Source: Mastigocoleus testarum BC008 (GTDB taxonomy: Bacteria > Cyanobacteriota > Cyanobacteriia > Cyanobacteriales > Nostocaceae). From it: a DNA stretch of 64,000 nt. The first letter of the stretch is position 1. Each line of letters opens with the position of its first letter. Location of the stretch: NCBI RefSeq assembly GCF_001456025.1, contig NZ_LMTZ01000055.1, positions 105,574 through 169,573 of the forward strand, given 5' to 3'. A program made the translations under genes and the position numbers. Shown one piece after another: positions 44,601 through 53,257 of the stretch. The notes beneath the pieces were generated by a model. It made no database searches, was not told the origin of the DNA, and worked only from the letters and a program-made list of their open reading frames with translations.

Positions 44601-46724
44601 ATGGCAGAAGTTTCAATCCCAGTAGTTTCAACTGCAGAAGTTGAAATTAGCCCTGATTTAAATGGGTTGCAACCTCTCCTCCTGCAATTAGATCGGCGAA
44701 TTCAAGAAGCCTACTCTGTTTTGCAAAGTGAGTCACAAGCAGAAGGAAAAGCAATTTTGACATGGTGGCAAAAAACTGGGATTTCATTAGAAGGAACATC
44801 AATTCCAATTCGCTCAAATTCCCTCATTGCATGGCTGCAAAAAACATTTAATTTATCGGCTTTTGACTTAGAAATTTTGGCGATCGCACTTGCGCCAGAA
44901 TTAGATTGTCAATATGAAAGGATTTATGTCTATCTCCAAGATGAACTCAGCAGTAAAAGACCCACAGTAGATTTGGTTTTAAACATGCTGTGTTCCAACA
45001 TTGGCGAAAAATTATTACGACGCAAACATTTTACTACAAACGCCCCTTTGATTCACCATGGTTTGCTCCACCTCACCTCAGAACCAACCCTACTCAGATG
45101 TCATCTCAACCTTGACCCCCAGGTAATTAGATTACTATTACAACCACAACCAGGGTTAGATTCCCGCCTCACATCTTGTTGTCAATTGTTAGCTCCAACC
45201 CAATTATCCCATAATTTATATCTCCAGGCAGATATACAAAAAAAACTGCAACTGCTATTAAAGTCAGATTGGCAAAAACAACAACCCCTGCTACTTTATT
45301 TTCAAGGGAGCGATCGCCAGGGGAAACGCCACACTGCTCATATGCTCGCCACAACCCTAGAAGTTCCCTTGTTAGTTGCAGACTTAGCAAAAATGGTAGA
45401 AGATAAAGCCAATTTTGAAGAAAAACTGCAACTTTTGTGGCGAGAAGCTTGGTTTTTTGACCGTTTCCTGTATTTGGATAACTTTGATATTCTCTACCTT
45501 GAGGAGAATCAAATTTTCTATTCATTCTTCCTCAGGGAAATGGCGAGAAATCGGGGTATTACTATCCTAAGTGGAGTAAAAAATTGGATACCCACAAGCA
45601 ACGGAGCAATGGGTGTAATTACAGTTCCCTTTACAATACCTGAATCTAAGCAACGCAAAGATTGCTGGCGAACCAATCTACAAGTAGCACAAATTGACAT
45701 AGAAGATAAAGAATTAGATATATTGAGCGATCGCTTTCGTCTCACCCCAGATCAAATTGCCGATGCAGTTGCTACTGCTTATAATACTGCTCGTTGGCAA
45801 TCAAGTAAAAATAAATATTCTCAGGACTCAGACACTCAAAACCCAGACAAACCACAAGTATCATTTGTTAACTTATGCAGTGCAGCTCGCGCTCAATCCG
45901 GTCATGAATTAACAACCCTAGCTCGTAAAGTAGAACCGAAATACACTTGGAACGATATCGTACTCCCTCAAAATCAACTCACACAATTACAAGATATTTG
46001 TAAAGAAGCAGAATATCAAAATTTAGTTCATCAACAATGGGGATTCGCAGAAAAATTATCTTTAGGTAAAGGATTAAATGTTTTATTTTCAGGTTCTCCC
46101 GGTACCGGAAAAACAATGGCTGCGGAAGTAATTGCCCATCACCTACAATTAGATTTATATAAAATTGATTTATCACAAATAGTTAGTAAATACATTGGTG
46201 ATACCGAGAAAAACCTCAACCGCATTTTTACCGCAGCCCAAAACTCTAACGCTATCCTTTTATTCGATGAAGCAGATTCCTTATTTGGAAAGCGTTCTGA
46301 AGTTAAAGATTCTCGCGATCGCTACGCTAATATTGAAGTCGGTTATCTGCTGCAAAAAATGGAAGAATATGCAGGAATAGCCATTTTAACTACCAATGCT
46401 CGTAGTAACATGGATGAAGCCTTTGAAAGAAGGCTCAGATTTATAATCGAATTTCCCTTACCCGACACAAACCAGCGTCATTTAATTTGGCAGAAAATTT
46501 TTCCTCAAAACGCACCACTCGACCCCAACTTAGATTTAGATTTTCTCGCTCAAAATTTTGAAATTACAGGTGCAAATATTCGTAACATAGCACTCACAGC
46601 AGCTTTTTTAGCAGCAGACGATGGGGGAGTAATTGAGATGGTGCATTTAATACAAGCAATGCGTCGGGAGTATCAGAAAATGGGACAGATTCTTTGGGAC
46701 AAAGATTTCAGCAAATATCCATAA
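44601..46724 (+). CDS. eCIS AAA ATPase (Pvc15/Afp15-type)
   Basis: The 707-residue protein has two AAA-like regions. The C-terminal one is canonical: Walker A GSPGTGKTMAAEV near 498, Walker B AILLFDEADSLFG near 550, sensor ITTN-like AILTTNARSN and RRLRFIIEFPLPD. The first region around residue 234 keeps the fold outline (FQGSDRQGKRHTAHMLA) but lacks a proper P-loop, so it is probably non-catalytic. ATPases of this type are conserved in eCIS loci and are thought to help load cargo or assemble the particle. It lies directly after the effector cassettes on the same strand, which fits a cargo-handling role. Confidence 0.9.
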   Translation: MAEVSIPVVSTAEVEISPDLNGLQPLLLQLDRRIQEAYSVLQSESQAEGKAILTWWQKTGISLEGTSIPIRSNSLIAWLQKTFNLSAFDLEILAIALAPELDCQYERIYVYLQDELSSKRPTVDLVLNMLCSNIGEKLLRRKHFTTNAPLIHHGLLHLTSEPTLLRCHLNLDPQVIRLLLQPQPGLDSRLTSCCQLLAPTQLSHNLYLQADIQKKLQLLLKSDWQKQQPLLLYFQGSDRQGKRHTAHMLATTLEVPLLVADLAKMVEDKANFEEKLQLLWREAWFFDRFLYLDNFDILYLEENQIFYSFFLREMARNRGITILSGVKNWIPTSNGAMGVITVPFTIPESKQRKDCWRTNLQVAQIDIEDKELDILSDRFRLTPDQIADAVATAYNTARWQSSKNKYSQDSDTQNPDKPQVSFVNLCSAARAQSGHELTTLARKVEPKYTWNDIVLPQNQLTQLQDICKEAEYQNLVHQQWGFAEKLSLGKGLNVLFSGSPGTGKTMAAEVIAHHLQLDLYKIDLSQIVSKYIGDTEKNLNRIFTAAQNSNAILLFDEADSLFGKRSEVKDSRDRYANIEVGYLLQKMEEYAGIAILTTNARSNMDEAFERRLRFIIEFPLPDTNQRHLIWQKIFPQNAPLDPNLDLDFLAQNFEITGANIRNIALTAAFLAADDGGVIEMVHLIQAMRREYQKMGQILWDKDFSKYP

Positions 46725-46734
46725 AGTTAAGTAC

Positions 46735-46770
46735 CAGGGAACAGGGAACAGGGAACAGGGAACAGGTAAC
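46735..46770. repeat. STRR tract of AGGGAAC heptamers
   Basis: Five consecutive 7-bp AGGGAAC/AGGTAAC units lie just after the ATPase stop codon. The following spacer to 47069 is AT-rich without a supported gene. Confidence 0.9.
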
Positions 46771-47069
46771 AAAAAATTTCCTAACCCAAAAACGTAGTGC
46801 TATACCTGTGGAACTTACGGCAAACTAGTTAAAACTACCAGACAATATTTCTAGAATATTCAGGAATATAGAAGAATATTAGAACCTTTGTCACTCAAAT
46901 AGAACTTTACAAAAGTAAACTGTAGTTTTCTTCTTTTTGCTAACTAACTATGGTATTAATAAAAACAAATCAAACCAAAGAATTAAAATTAAGCCAAATA
47001 ATTCATATTTCTAAAAAAACTAGAAAAAATCTACAAGTAGTAGGGATTTATTTTTTATATATATTTGCA

Positions 47070-47651
47070 ATGCTTCATGATTTAGATCAAACCTTAGATG
47101 CACTTTTGAAGTTGGAATTACCTCATTTATTTATTCCTAATGATGTGACACCAATTACTATTAGTTTCGAGACACCAGATCAAGAATTTATTAATAAAGT
47201 AACCCTTCCTGCTGTTGATTTTTTTCTTTATGATGTGCGAGAAAATTTGGAATTACGAACGGGGTGGTCTGCTATTGAGCGTCAAAGCAATGGGAAAGCC
47301 TATAAAACCCGTCCCCCTGCAAGAGTTGATTGTTCCTATTTAATTACAGTTTGGTCTAGTGAAAGCGATCGCAGTGCAATTCTAAATGAACATCGTCTTT
47401 TAGGCGAAATTATGAAAGTTTTACTACGATATCGTCAAATTCCTGATGCTGCATTACAAGGAAGTTTGAAGGGGAGCGATCCGCCCATACGCGCCTTTAG
47501 TTTGCACCAAAGTAATTTGCAAAGTCTAGGGGAATTTTGGCAAGCTATGGGAGGAAAACCCAAAGCAGCCCTAAATTACACCATAATTTTACCTGTACCG
47601 ATTTATGAACCAGAAGAAGTAGGAACTTGGCTGACGGTTAATCAACAGTAG
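47070..47651 (+). CDS. DUF4255 tail-terminator/cap protein (Pvc16/Cis16-type)
   Basis: From the chosen start (MLHDLDQTLDALL) the protein has 193 residues. It matches the DUF4255 / Pvc16 N-terminal family: ITISFETPDQEF, LPAVDFFLYDVRENLELR, RPPARVDCSYLITVWS, and LLGEIMKVLLRY with a C-terminal PKAALNYTIILPVPIYEP. In related particles it caps the tube and sheath. The frame is open upstream to 46950, but those 40 codons are Lys/Ile-rich and family members start at the MLHDL-equivalent position, so the later ATG is preferred despite a weak ribosome binding site. Confidence 0.88.
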   Translation: MLHDLDQTLDALLKLELPHLFIPNDVTPITISFETPDQEFINKVTLPAVDFFLYDVRENLELRTGWSAIERQSNGKAYKTRPPARVDCSYLITVWSSESDRSAILNEHRLLGEIMKVLLRYRQIPDAALQGSLKGSDPPIRAFSLHQSNLQSLGEFWQAMGGKPKAALNYTIILPVPIYEPEEVGTWLTVNQQ

Positions 47652-47775
47652 TAAATTTGCTAAGTAAATTTGCTAACAAGTTAATTCCCATTCAAGTTTC
47701 TTTACTAAACAAATTAATTTGCGAACAAATATAAACAATCGTTTACTTCTCTTGATACTTGAAGGAGGGACTTGC

Positions 47776-48450
47776 ATGTCACAATGGTTAACGATAACGC
47801 CACCGCTTCACCAAATTGCCATAGTCGGACAAGTCAACGATAGTGAAACGGACAATGCTTTGAGGGATGTTTCCGTGGAAATAACCGAAAAGCCCCCGAA
47901 ATTTCAGCGTTACTGTCAACTTCAGTCCCTACAATATGGTTCCCAATGGGACAAAATGAAGCAAAGGTGCGATCTTACTTATACATCAATAGACGGATAT
48001 TTTTATTTTGCAGATATACCAGATGGCAACTATACATTAACTTTTTCTATTCCCCATAAAGGAACTCGGTATGGAACCACAAGTGTGCAAACTCAAGTTG
48101 TTCGTGATGCAAAGGGAAACATTAACCGAACTCAAAATCCTGATAATTCAGCCATTTTAAATATTTCCTTAATTCCAACTACCCTTAAAGGTCATATTCT
48201 AGATGTTAAAGGAAAAGCCATTGCAAACGCCAAAATAAAAATTGAGGGAACCCAAGAAACCACAATAAGTAATTCTGAAGGGAAATATCGTTTTACTCAA
48301 CTCGAAGTTTCCTCAACTGAATCGAATCAACGTCAACTTACCCTATCTGTATCGGGTTATGGTTATTCGTCAATCACTCAAATAGCAACAATTCAGCAAG
48401 GAACAATTACCACCAAAGATTTCACATTATCAATGACAAACAAGGAGTAA
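47776..48450 (+). CDS. Carboxypeptidase regulatory-like (beta-sandwich) eCIS accessory protein
   Basis: From the ATG at 47776 (AAGGAGGG at 47762-47769, ideal spacing) the protein has 224 residues. It contains two carboxypeptidase-D regulatory-like beta sandwiches: AIVGQVNDSETDNALRDV..ITEK...DGYFYFADIPDGNYTL, and LKGHILDVKGKAIANAKI..EGTQETTISNSEGKYRF. Such domains bind protein or surface partners. The gene sits between the cap and the sheath genes, 7 bases before the first sheath. It is likely a structural or surface accessory of the particle; a direct role is not known. Confidence 0.8.
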   Translation: MSQWLTITPPLHQIAIVGQVNDSETDNALRDVSVEITEKPPKFQRYCQLQSLQYGSQWDKMKQRCDLTYTSIDGYFYFADIPDGNYTLTFSIPHKGTRYGTTSVQTQVVRDAKGNINRTQNPDNSAILNISLIPTTLKGHILDVKGKAIANAKIKIEGTQETTISNSEGKYRFTQLEVSSTESNQRQLTLSVSGYGYSSITQIATIQQGTITTKDFTLSMTNKE

Positions 48451-48457
48451 CATCAAA

Positions 48458-49960
48458 ATGGTAGCCTATCTTTCCCCTGGAGTATATGTCGAAGAAGTTA
48501 AATCTGGAGTTTCTCCCATTGCTGGAGTAGGAACAAGTACCGCCGGATTTATAGGAGTTATTAGTTCAGGTACGGGAACAACAAGCACTCAAACCACCAC
48601 TATTGGAAGTTCCACTGCTCCAGTCTCATTAAACGATACAAGTGGAAATATTCTGACAGGGACGGGAACTAAAAAAAGTTTTACTTTTGTGATTAATGAA
48701 GGGGAAACATTTGTTGCCGATGAGGGAAGTTATAATTTTTATTACACAATAGAAGGTGAAGATACAGAAGCAGTAGTTACTGAAGCTCCCAAAGTAGGAA
48801 CAACTGCATCGACAGTGGACGTAAAATTAGAAACGGGAGAAGGAAGTGCAATTCCCAATAATGCACCAATTAAAGTAACCTATCAAGTCCAGACTTCTGT
48901 TATAAATTCTGACAACACATATACTATTCCAGGAGAACAAGGAGAAACTGACTTTACTTCGCAAGCTGCTGGAGAAGTAGTGTTATGTACGAATTTCACC
49001 GAATTTAAAAACGCTTTTGGGGATTTTTCTCAGCTTACAGGTCAAAGTATTCTAGCCCATGCAGTTTATGGGTTTTTCCGTAATGGAGGAACTCGCTGTT
49101 ACGTGGTTTGGGTAGCTACAAAAGGAAATATTGAAAGTGCGCTTGAATCTTTTGAAGCAATCGACGAAATTTCCCTTGTAGCAGCTCCTGGTGTGACAGA
49201 ATCTGATTATTTATCCATGATAATCAATCATTGCGGTCAAACAACTCAAGATCGTTTTGCCATTTTAGATAGTACAGAAGAAGCGGACATTACGACCTTA
49301 AAACCTGGAGAGAACGGTTTACCCGGAACTTCTAATTATTCAGCCTATTATTTCCCTTGGATTCAAGTCTACGATCCAGCTACAAGTGCTCGGAAATATA
49401 TTCCTCCCAGTGGTCATATTGCTGGGGTTTATGCTCGTGTCGATACCAACAGAGGAGTTTACAAAGCTCCTGCAAATGAAACTGTATTAGGGGCATTAGG
49501 ACTAAAATATAACATCAGCAAACGCAAACAGGATGGACTCAATCCTCAAGGGGTAAACTGTATTCGCAGTCTCAATGGTAATATTCTCGTTTGGGGTGCA
49601 CGAACTTGGGGTGGTGACAGTAATGGAGAGTTTAAGTATATCAATATACGTCGCCTATTTAACTTCATTCGGGAATCAATTGACGAAGGAACACAATGGA
49701 CAGTATTTGAACCCAACACTCCCGAACTTTGGGCAAGAATCCGTCGCAATGTCACAGCTTTTCTGACTACAGTTTGGCAAAGTGGAGCATTATTTGGAGC
49801 AACACCAGAACAAGCTTTTTATGTCAAATGTGATGAAGAAAATAATCCACCTAATGTCAGAGAGTTGGGTCAAGTAGTGATTGAAATTGGTATTGCAGTT
49901 GTTAAACCTGCTGAATTTGTGATTTTCCGGATTAGTCAATGGAATCAATCTGATAGTTAA
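48458..49960 (+). CDS. eCIS contractile sheath protein 1
   Basis: The 500-residue protein is a tail sheath: YLSPGVYVEEVKSGVSPIAGV at the N-terminus, FGDFSQLTGQSILAHAVYGFF, YFPWIQVYDP, PPSGHIAGVYARVDTNRGV, and the conserved C-terminus FEPNTPELWARIRRNVTAFL with GATPEQAFYVKCDEENNP. Sheath subunits polymerise around the tube and contract on firing. Residues about 50-160 hold an inserted Thr/Gly-rich beta domain absent from the second sheath, probably exposed on the particle surface. Confidence 0.95.
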   Translation: MVAYLSPGVYVEEVKSGVSPIAGVGTSTAGFIGVISSGTGTTSTQTTTIGSSTAPVSLNDTSGNILTGTGTKKSFTFVINEGETFVADEGSYNFYYTIEGEDTEAVVTEAPKVGTTASTVDVKLETGEGSAIPNNAPIKVTYQVQTSVINSDNTYTIPGEQGETDFTSQAAGEVVLCTNFTEFKNAFGDFSQLTGQSILAHAVYGFFRNGGTRCYVVWVATKGNIESALESFEAIDEISLVAAPGVTESDYLSMIINHCGQTTQDRFAILDSTEEADITTLKPGENGLPGTSNYSAYYFPWIQVYDPATSARKYIPPSGHIAGVYARVDTNRGVYKAPANETVLGALGLKYNISKRKQDGLNPQGVNCIRSLNGNILVWGARTWGGDSNGEFKYINIRRLFNFIRESIDEGTQWTVFEPNTPELWARIRRNVTAFLTTVWQSGALFGATPEQAFYVKCDEENNPPNVRELGQVVIEIGIAVVKPAEFVIFRISQWNQSDS

Positions 49961-49969
49961 TAATTAATA

Positions 49970-50080
49970 CCACACTAGCTGATAACTGTTCATTGTTCGC
50001 CGATCGCTGATAACTGTATGGCTAACGCCACGCTGAGACCGCGCTGCGCGAACGCTAACACTGATAACTGATAACTGTCA
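49970..50080. repeat. STRR tract plus GC-rich palindrome before sheath 2
   Basis: CTGATAACTG units flank TATGGCTAACGCCACGCTG and GACCGCGCTGCGCGAACGC. The last two heptamers (ACTGATAACTGATAACTGT) end 8 bases before the sheath-2 start codon. No Shine-Dalgarno sequence is visible. Confidence 0.85.
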
Positions 50081-50083
50081 AAG

Positions 50084-51265
50084 ATGCAAACTCTGATTAC
50101 TCCTGGTGTTTATCGAGAGGATATTTTTCCTCAAGAAAGACCCGAACTGCTAACTGGAATTCCAGTCTTTTTGGGTTTTACAGTGAATCAAACCACTAAA
50201 GAGGAGGAACTGGAAAAATTTAAAATTAATCAACCTCAAGAGTTAACCCTATTTACTCAATTTTCCCAGCTATTTGGTTCCTCTAAGGTTGATAGCTATC
50301 TGTATAATGCAGTTCTAGGTTTTTTTGAAAATGGTGGGCAAATTTGTTATGTACTCCCTCTTAACCCTAATTTAGGACTTGAGTCAGCCTTAGCTCAGGG
50401 ATTGGAGGTTATTGAATCTCTAGAAACAATTGACTTAGTCTGTTTCCCTGATTTAATGAGAGGAAAACCAGATTTAGAACAAGTGATTAAAATGCAAAAA
50501 GCTATTTTAAATCACTGTCAAAATATGGGCGATCGCTTTGCCATTCTGGATTCTTTAAATGCTTCTACCCTAGAGGAAATACAACAGCAACAGCAACAAT
50601 TGAACAGTGATTACGGGGCGTTATATTGTCCTTGGATTAAAGTTGTTAATGCAACATTGGTTCAGACTACTTCAGACTTTGGTTATATCCCACCCTGTGG
50701 TCATGTTGCTGGATTATATGCTCATCAAGATCGAACTAGCGGTGTTCATCAAGCTCCTGCTAACAAAGTATTAGAAGGAGTGCTAAATATTGGGATGAAT
50801 ATTAGTCAGTCTGAGCAAGCAACTCTCAATCCCAAAAAAAGTAGTTTGCCCTATGTTAACTGCATTCGAGCTTTTCCGGGGCGAGGGATTCGCATTTGGG
50901 GAGCATATACCTTAAGTTATCAGCCTAAATTGCGTTATATCACAGTTAAACGCTTAATTATTACTATCGGTCGTTGGGTAGAAAGAAACTTAACTGATGT
51001 TTCTTTTGAACCCAATAATATCAAACTTTGGATTCGGATTGAACGGGAAGTCAGTGCTTATTTGCAATCTTTATTTTTTCAAGGTGCACTAAAAGGAAGT
51101 ACTCCTGAAGAAGCTTTTTATGTCAAATGTGATGATGAAACTAACCCTACATCTGTTCAAGATGAGGGAAAAGTTGTCACAGAAATTGGAGTTGCACCGA
51201 CGGTTCCGAGTGAGTTTATTGTTGTTCGCCTCATTCATGGAGCAACTGGAGTAACTACAGTTTAA
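50084..51265 (+). CDS. eCIS contractile sheath protein 2
   Basis: The 393-residue protein is a second sheath: LITPGVYREDIFPQERPELL, VDSYLYNAVLGFFENGGQICY, CPWIKVVNA, IPPCGHVAGLYAHQDRTSGV, and the C-terminal FEPNNIKLWIRIEREVSAYL with GSTPEEAFYVKCDDETNP. It lacks the inserted domain of sheath 1. eCIS loci usually carry two or three sheath paralogues, one often forming the baseplate-proximal ring. The leader holds an STRR tract. Confidence 0.94.
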   Translation: MQTLITPGVYREDIFPQERPELLTGIPVFLGFTVNQTTKEEELEKFKINQPQELTLFTQFSQLFGSSKVDSYLYNAVLGFFENGGQICYVLPLNPNLGLESALAQGLEVIESLETIDLVCFPDLMRGKPDLEQVIKMQKAILNHCQNMGDRFAILDSLNASTLEEIQQQQQQLNSDYGALYCPWIKVVNATLVQTTSDFGYIPPCGHVAGLYAHQDRTSGVHQAPANKVLEGVLNIGMNISQSEQATLNPKKSSLPYVNCIRAFPGRGIRIWGAYTLSYQPKLRYITVKRLIITIGRWVERNLTDVSFEPNNIKLWIRIEREVSAYLQSLFFQGALKGSTPEEAFYVKCDDETNPTSVQDEGKVVTEIGVAPTVPSEFIVVRLIHGATGVTTV

Positions 51266-51390
51266 TAATTTTTGGCTGAAATATTCGCTTAAACCCAAAT
51301 AAATTCAATTTAAATAAATTCAATCCAAATAACTAATTAATTGTTCATTAATCAACTTCAAGCAAATCAACTTTAAGGAGAGTTAAAATC

Positions 51391-51834
51391 ATGGCTGTAC
51401 CCCATAGCCCAGATCCATATTTAGGTTATAATTTTTTCGTCGAATGGGATGGAATTATTTACGCAGGTTTTCAAGAATGTTCCGGCTTAGACACCACCCA
51501 AGATGCAAAGGAATATCGAGAAGGAACGGACCCTCCAACAGTTCGTAAAATACCTGGATTAGTGAGCTATTCCAACATATCTTTAAAACGGGGAATTACC
51601 AATAATGATGAACTGTGGAGATGGCGGAAAAAAATTATGGATGGAATAGTAGAACGGCGTAATGTTTCTATTGTTTTATTAGATCAACAAGGAAGTGAAA
51701 AAATTCGTTGGAACTTAACACATTGTTGGCCTACAACTTGGTCAGCACCAGAGATGAGCGCTATGACAGATGATATTGCCATCGAAAGTCTTGAGTTTGT
51801 TCATGAAGGTGTTACCGTCGATAAATGGTCTTAA
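51391..51834 (+). CDS. eCIS tube protein 1
   Basis: The 147-residue protein belongs to the T4-like tail tube (gp19 / Pvc1) family: PDPYLGYNFFVEWDGIIYAG, FQECSGLDTTQDAKEYREG, ISLKRGITNNDELWRW, and the end IESLEFVHEGVTVDKWS. It forms the inner tube through which cargo passes. AAGGAGAG stands 9 bases before the start. The paralogue at 52620 shares the same motifs. Confidence 0.94.
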   Translation: MAVPHSPDPYLGYNFFVEWDGIIYAGFQECSGLDTTQDAKEYREGTDPPTVRKIPGLVSYSNISLKRGITNNDELWRWRKKIMDGIVERRNVSIVLLDQQGSEKIRWNLTHCWPTTWSAPEMSAMTDDIAIESLEFVHEGVTVDKWS

Positions 51835-52057
51835 AATTTAATAGTTGAATATCAAATAATATTGTATAGTATTCTCATTTGGGTAATCAACTAAATTGTT
51901 GAATTATAGTTGTTAAATTATAAATAACAATAATCAATTAATCAGTAGTAAATAGCATTTTTTAGTTTGACATTATCTGCTAAATTCTACTTCAATATCT
52001 CAAATGAAAATGCTATACATCGTTCGTATTTAGTCTGTTTTAAAGGAGATTAAAAAT

Positions 52058-52420
52058 ATGCCGCAAACTGAATTTCCTTTCACGCTACCTCAAGGTTATA
52101 TTGACCTGGAGGGAAATGTTCATCAGGAAGGGGTTATGCGGTTAGCTACTGCTTATGATGAAATTGCACCTTTACGAGATCCTAGGGTTCAAGCAAATCC
52201 GGGTTATTTAGTGATTATTCTGTTATCACGGGTTATTGTTCGGCTAGGGACATTACCACAATTAAATCCAAAGATGATTGAAGGTTTTTTCTCTGCGGAT
52301 CTTGTTTATTTACAAGATTTATACCAAAGAATTAATCAAAATGCACATACTCGTTTCTCAGTAACTTGTCCCCATTGTCAAGGTGATTTTGAGGTAGAAA
52401 CATCACCATTGGGGGAGTAG
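52058..52420 (+). CDS. Phage tail-assembly protein (gp14/chaperone-like) of the eCIS
   Basis: The 120-residue protein has FTLPQGYIDLEGNVHQEGV, MRLATAYDEIAPLRDPRV and FFSADLVYLQDLYQRIN, the pattern of tail-assembly proteins between the two tube genes in eCIS and related tails. A CPHC pair near 109-112 is present. AAGGAGA stands 8 bases before the start. The 3' end has a GGGGG run (52411-52415) one codon before the stop, from which a -1 frame continues into the DUF6760-like frame, recalling the tail-chaperone frameshift of phages such as lambda (G/GT). Confidence 0.85.
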   Translation: MPQTEFPFTLPQGYIDLEGNVHQEGVMRLATAYDEIAPLRDPRVQANPGYLVIILLSRVIVRLGTLPQLNPKMIEGFFSADLVYLQDLYQRINQNAHTRFSVTCPHCQGDFEVETSPLGE

Positions 52421-52578
52421 TTTGCTACCCCACAGACCGTTTGTTTGAGGAGGTAGCTTATATTGCTTATTATTTTCATTGGGATGCAGAACAAATTTTG
52501 AATTTTCCCCATTGCGATCGCCAACAATGGGTAACAGAAATTGCTCGCATTAACCAGAGACTAAATAATCCAAATTAA
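52408..52578 (+). CDS. DUF6760-like small eCIS protein, start uncertain or made by -1 frameshift
   Basis: The frame reads IGGVVCYPTDRLFEEVAYIA, continues with YYFHWDAEQIL, and ends WVTEIARINQRLNNPN before TAA at 52576-52578. The YPTDRLFEEVA...FHW...W..EIARIN pattern matches the small DUF6760 protein that follows the tail-assembly gene in eCIS loci. The frame opens after TGA at 52390-52392 and has no ATG or GTG; the only TTG (52441) falls inside the conserved motif. Possible starts are ATT 52408 or ATC 52402 (GAGG at 52391-52394), or a -1 slip on GGGGG at 52411-52415. Its coordinates therefore mark the conserved frame, not a proven start. Confidence 0.8.
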   Translation: MGGVVCYPTDRLFEEVAYIAYYFHWDAEQILNFPHCDRQQWVTEIARINQRLNNPN

Positions 52579-52619
52579 AATTAGTTAATTATAAATTTGA
52601 TTTGTATTTTTAAGGAAAA

Positions 52620-53171
52620 ATGCCTTTACCACTCAATGCATTAATGACCGCAGGAGGTGGACTTTCCGGAGTTCGCTTCGACCCTTTCATGAGTTACAAT
52701 TTCCTGATTGAAATTGATATGCTCATTACTGGAGGATTTACTCAAGTTCAAGGGTTAGATAGTCAAATTGAATTAGAAGAATATCAAGAAGGTGGAACTT
52801 ATGGTTATACCCATAAATTTCCCAAAAGAGTTAACTCTTCTAACTTAATTTTAACTAAAGGATTAACAGTTTTTCCCACCCTGTGGAATTGGTATGAAGA
52901 TGCGATGAAAGGTAAAATCAAGCGAAAAAATGGCACAATTATGTTGCTAGATCATCAGCGTCTTCCAATTATGTGGTGGAATTTTACTAATGCTTTTCCG
53001 GTTAAGTGGTCAGGACCTCAATTTGATTCGAGTAGTGATGAAGTCGCAGTCGAAAGTATTGAGTTAGTTCACCAAGGAATTAGCCGACCTCTATTTAGTA
53101 AAGTATTGCCATTATACAAACTTCCAGTCGTTAGTAAAGCTGTTGCTCAGGAGGGTGATTCTCTTTTTTAG
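52620..53171 (+). CDS. eCIS tube protein 2
   Basis: The 183-residue protein is a second tube-family protein: FDPFMSYNFLIEIDMLITGGF, QVQGLDSQIELEEYQEGG, LILTKGLTVFPTLWNWYEDAM, and VAVESIELVHQGISRP. A C-terminal extension of about 25 residues is absent from tube 1. The second tube protein in these loci typically makes the ring that joins the hub to the main tube. It starts 41 bases after the DUF6760-like frame. Confidence 0.92.
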   Translation: MPLPLNALMTAGGGLSGVRFDPFMSYNFLIEIDMLITGGFTQVQGLDSQIELEEYQEGGTYGYTHKFPKRVNSSNLILTKGLTVFPTLWNWYEDAMKGKIKRKNGTIMLLDHQRLPIMWWNFTNAFPVKWSGPQFDSSSDEVAVESIELVHQGISRPLFSKVLPLYKLPVVSKAVAQEGDSLF

Positions 53172-53257
53172 TCTGTAGAAGAGAGCAAACCTGATTTAAT
53201 AGGTTAAAAAATCACAAATAATAAATTTTTCCGATATCTTTTGGGTGCAAAACTAAG

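Noticed and set aside
44443..44625. Short plus-strand frame of 60 codons before the ATPase
   Set aside because: It begins within an AACCCAAC-type repeat, lacks a ribosome binding site and overlaps the ATPase start.
46950..47069. N-terminal extension of the DUF4255 gene
   Set aside because: The 40 codons are Lys/Ile-rich and unlike the family, whose members start at the MLHDLDQTL position.
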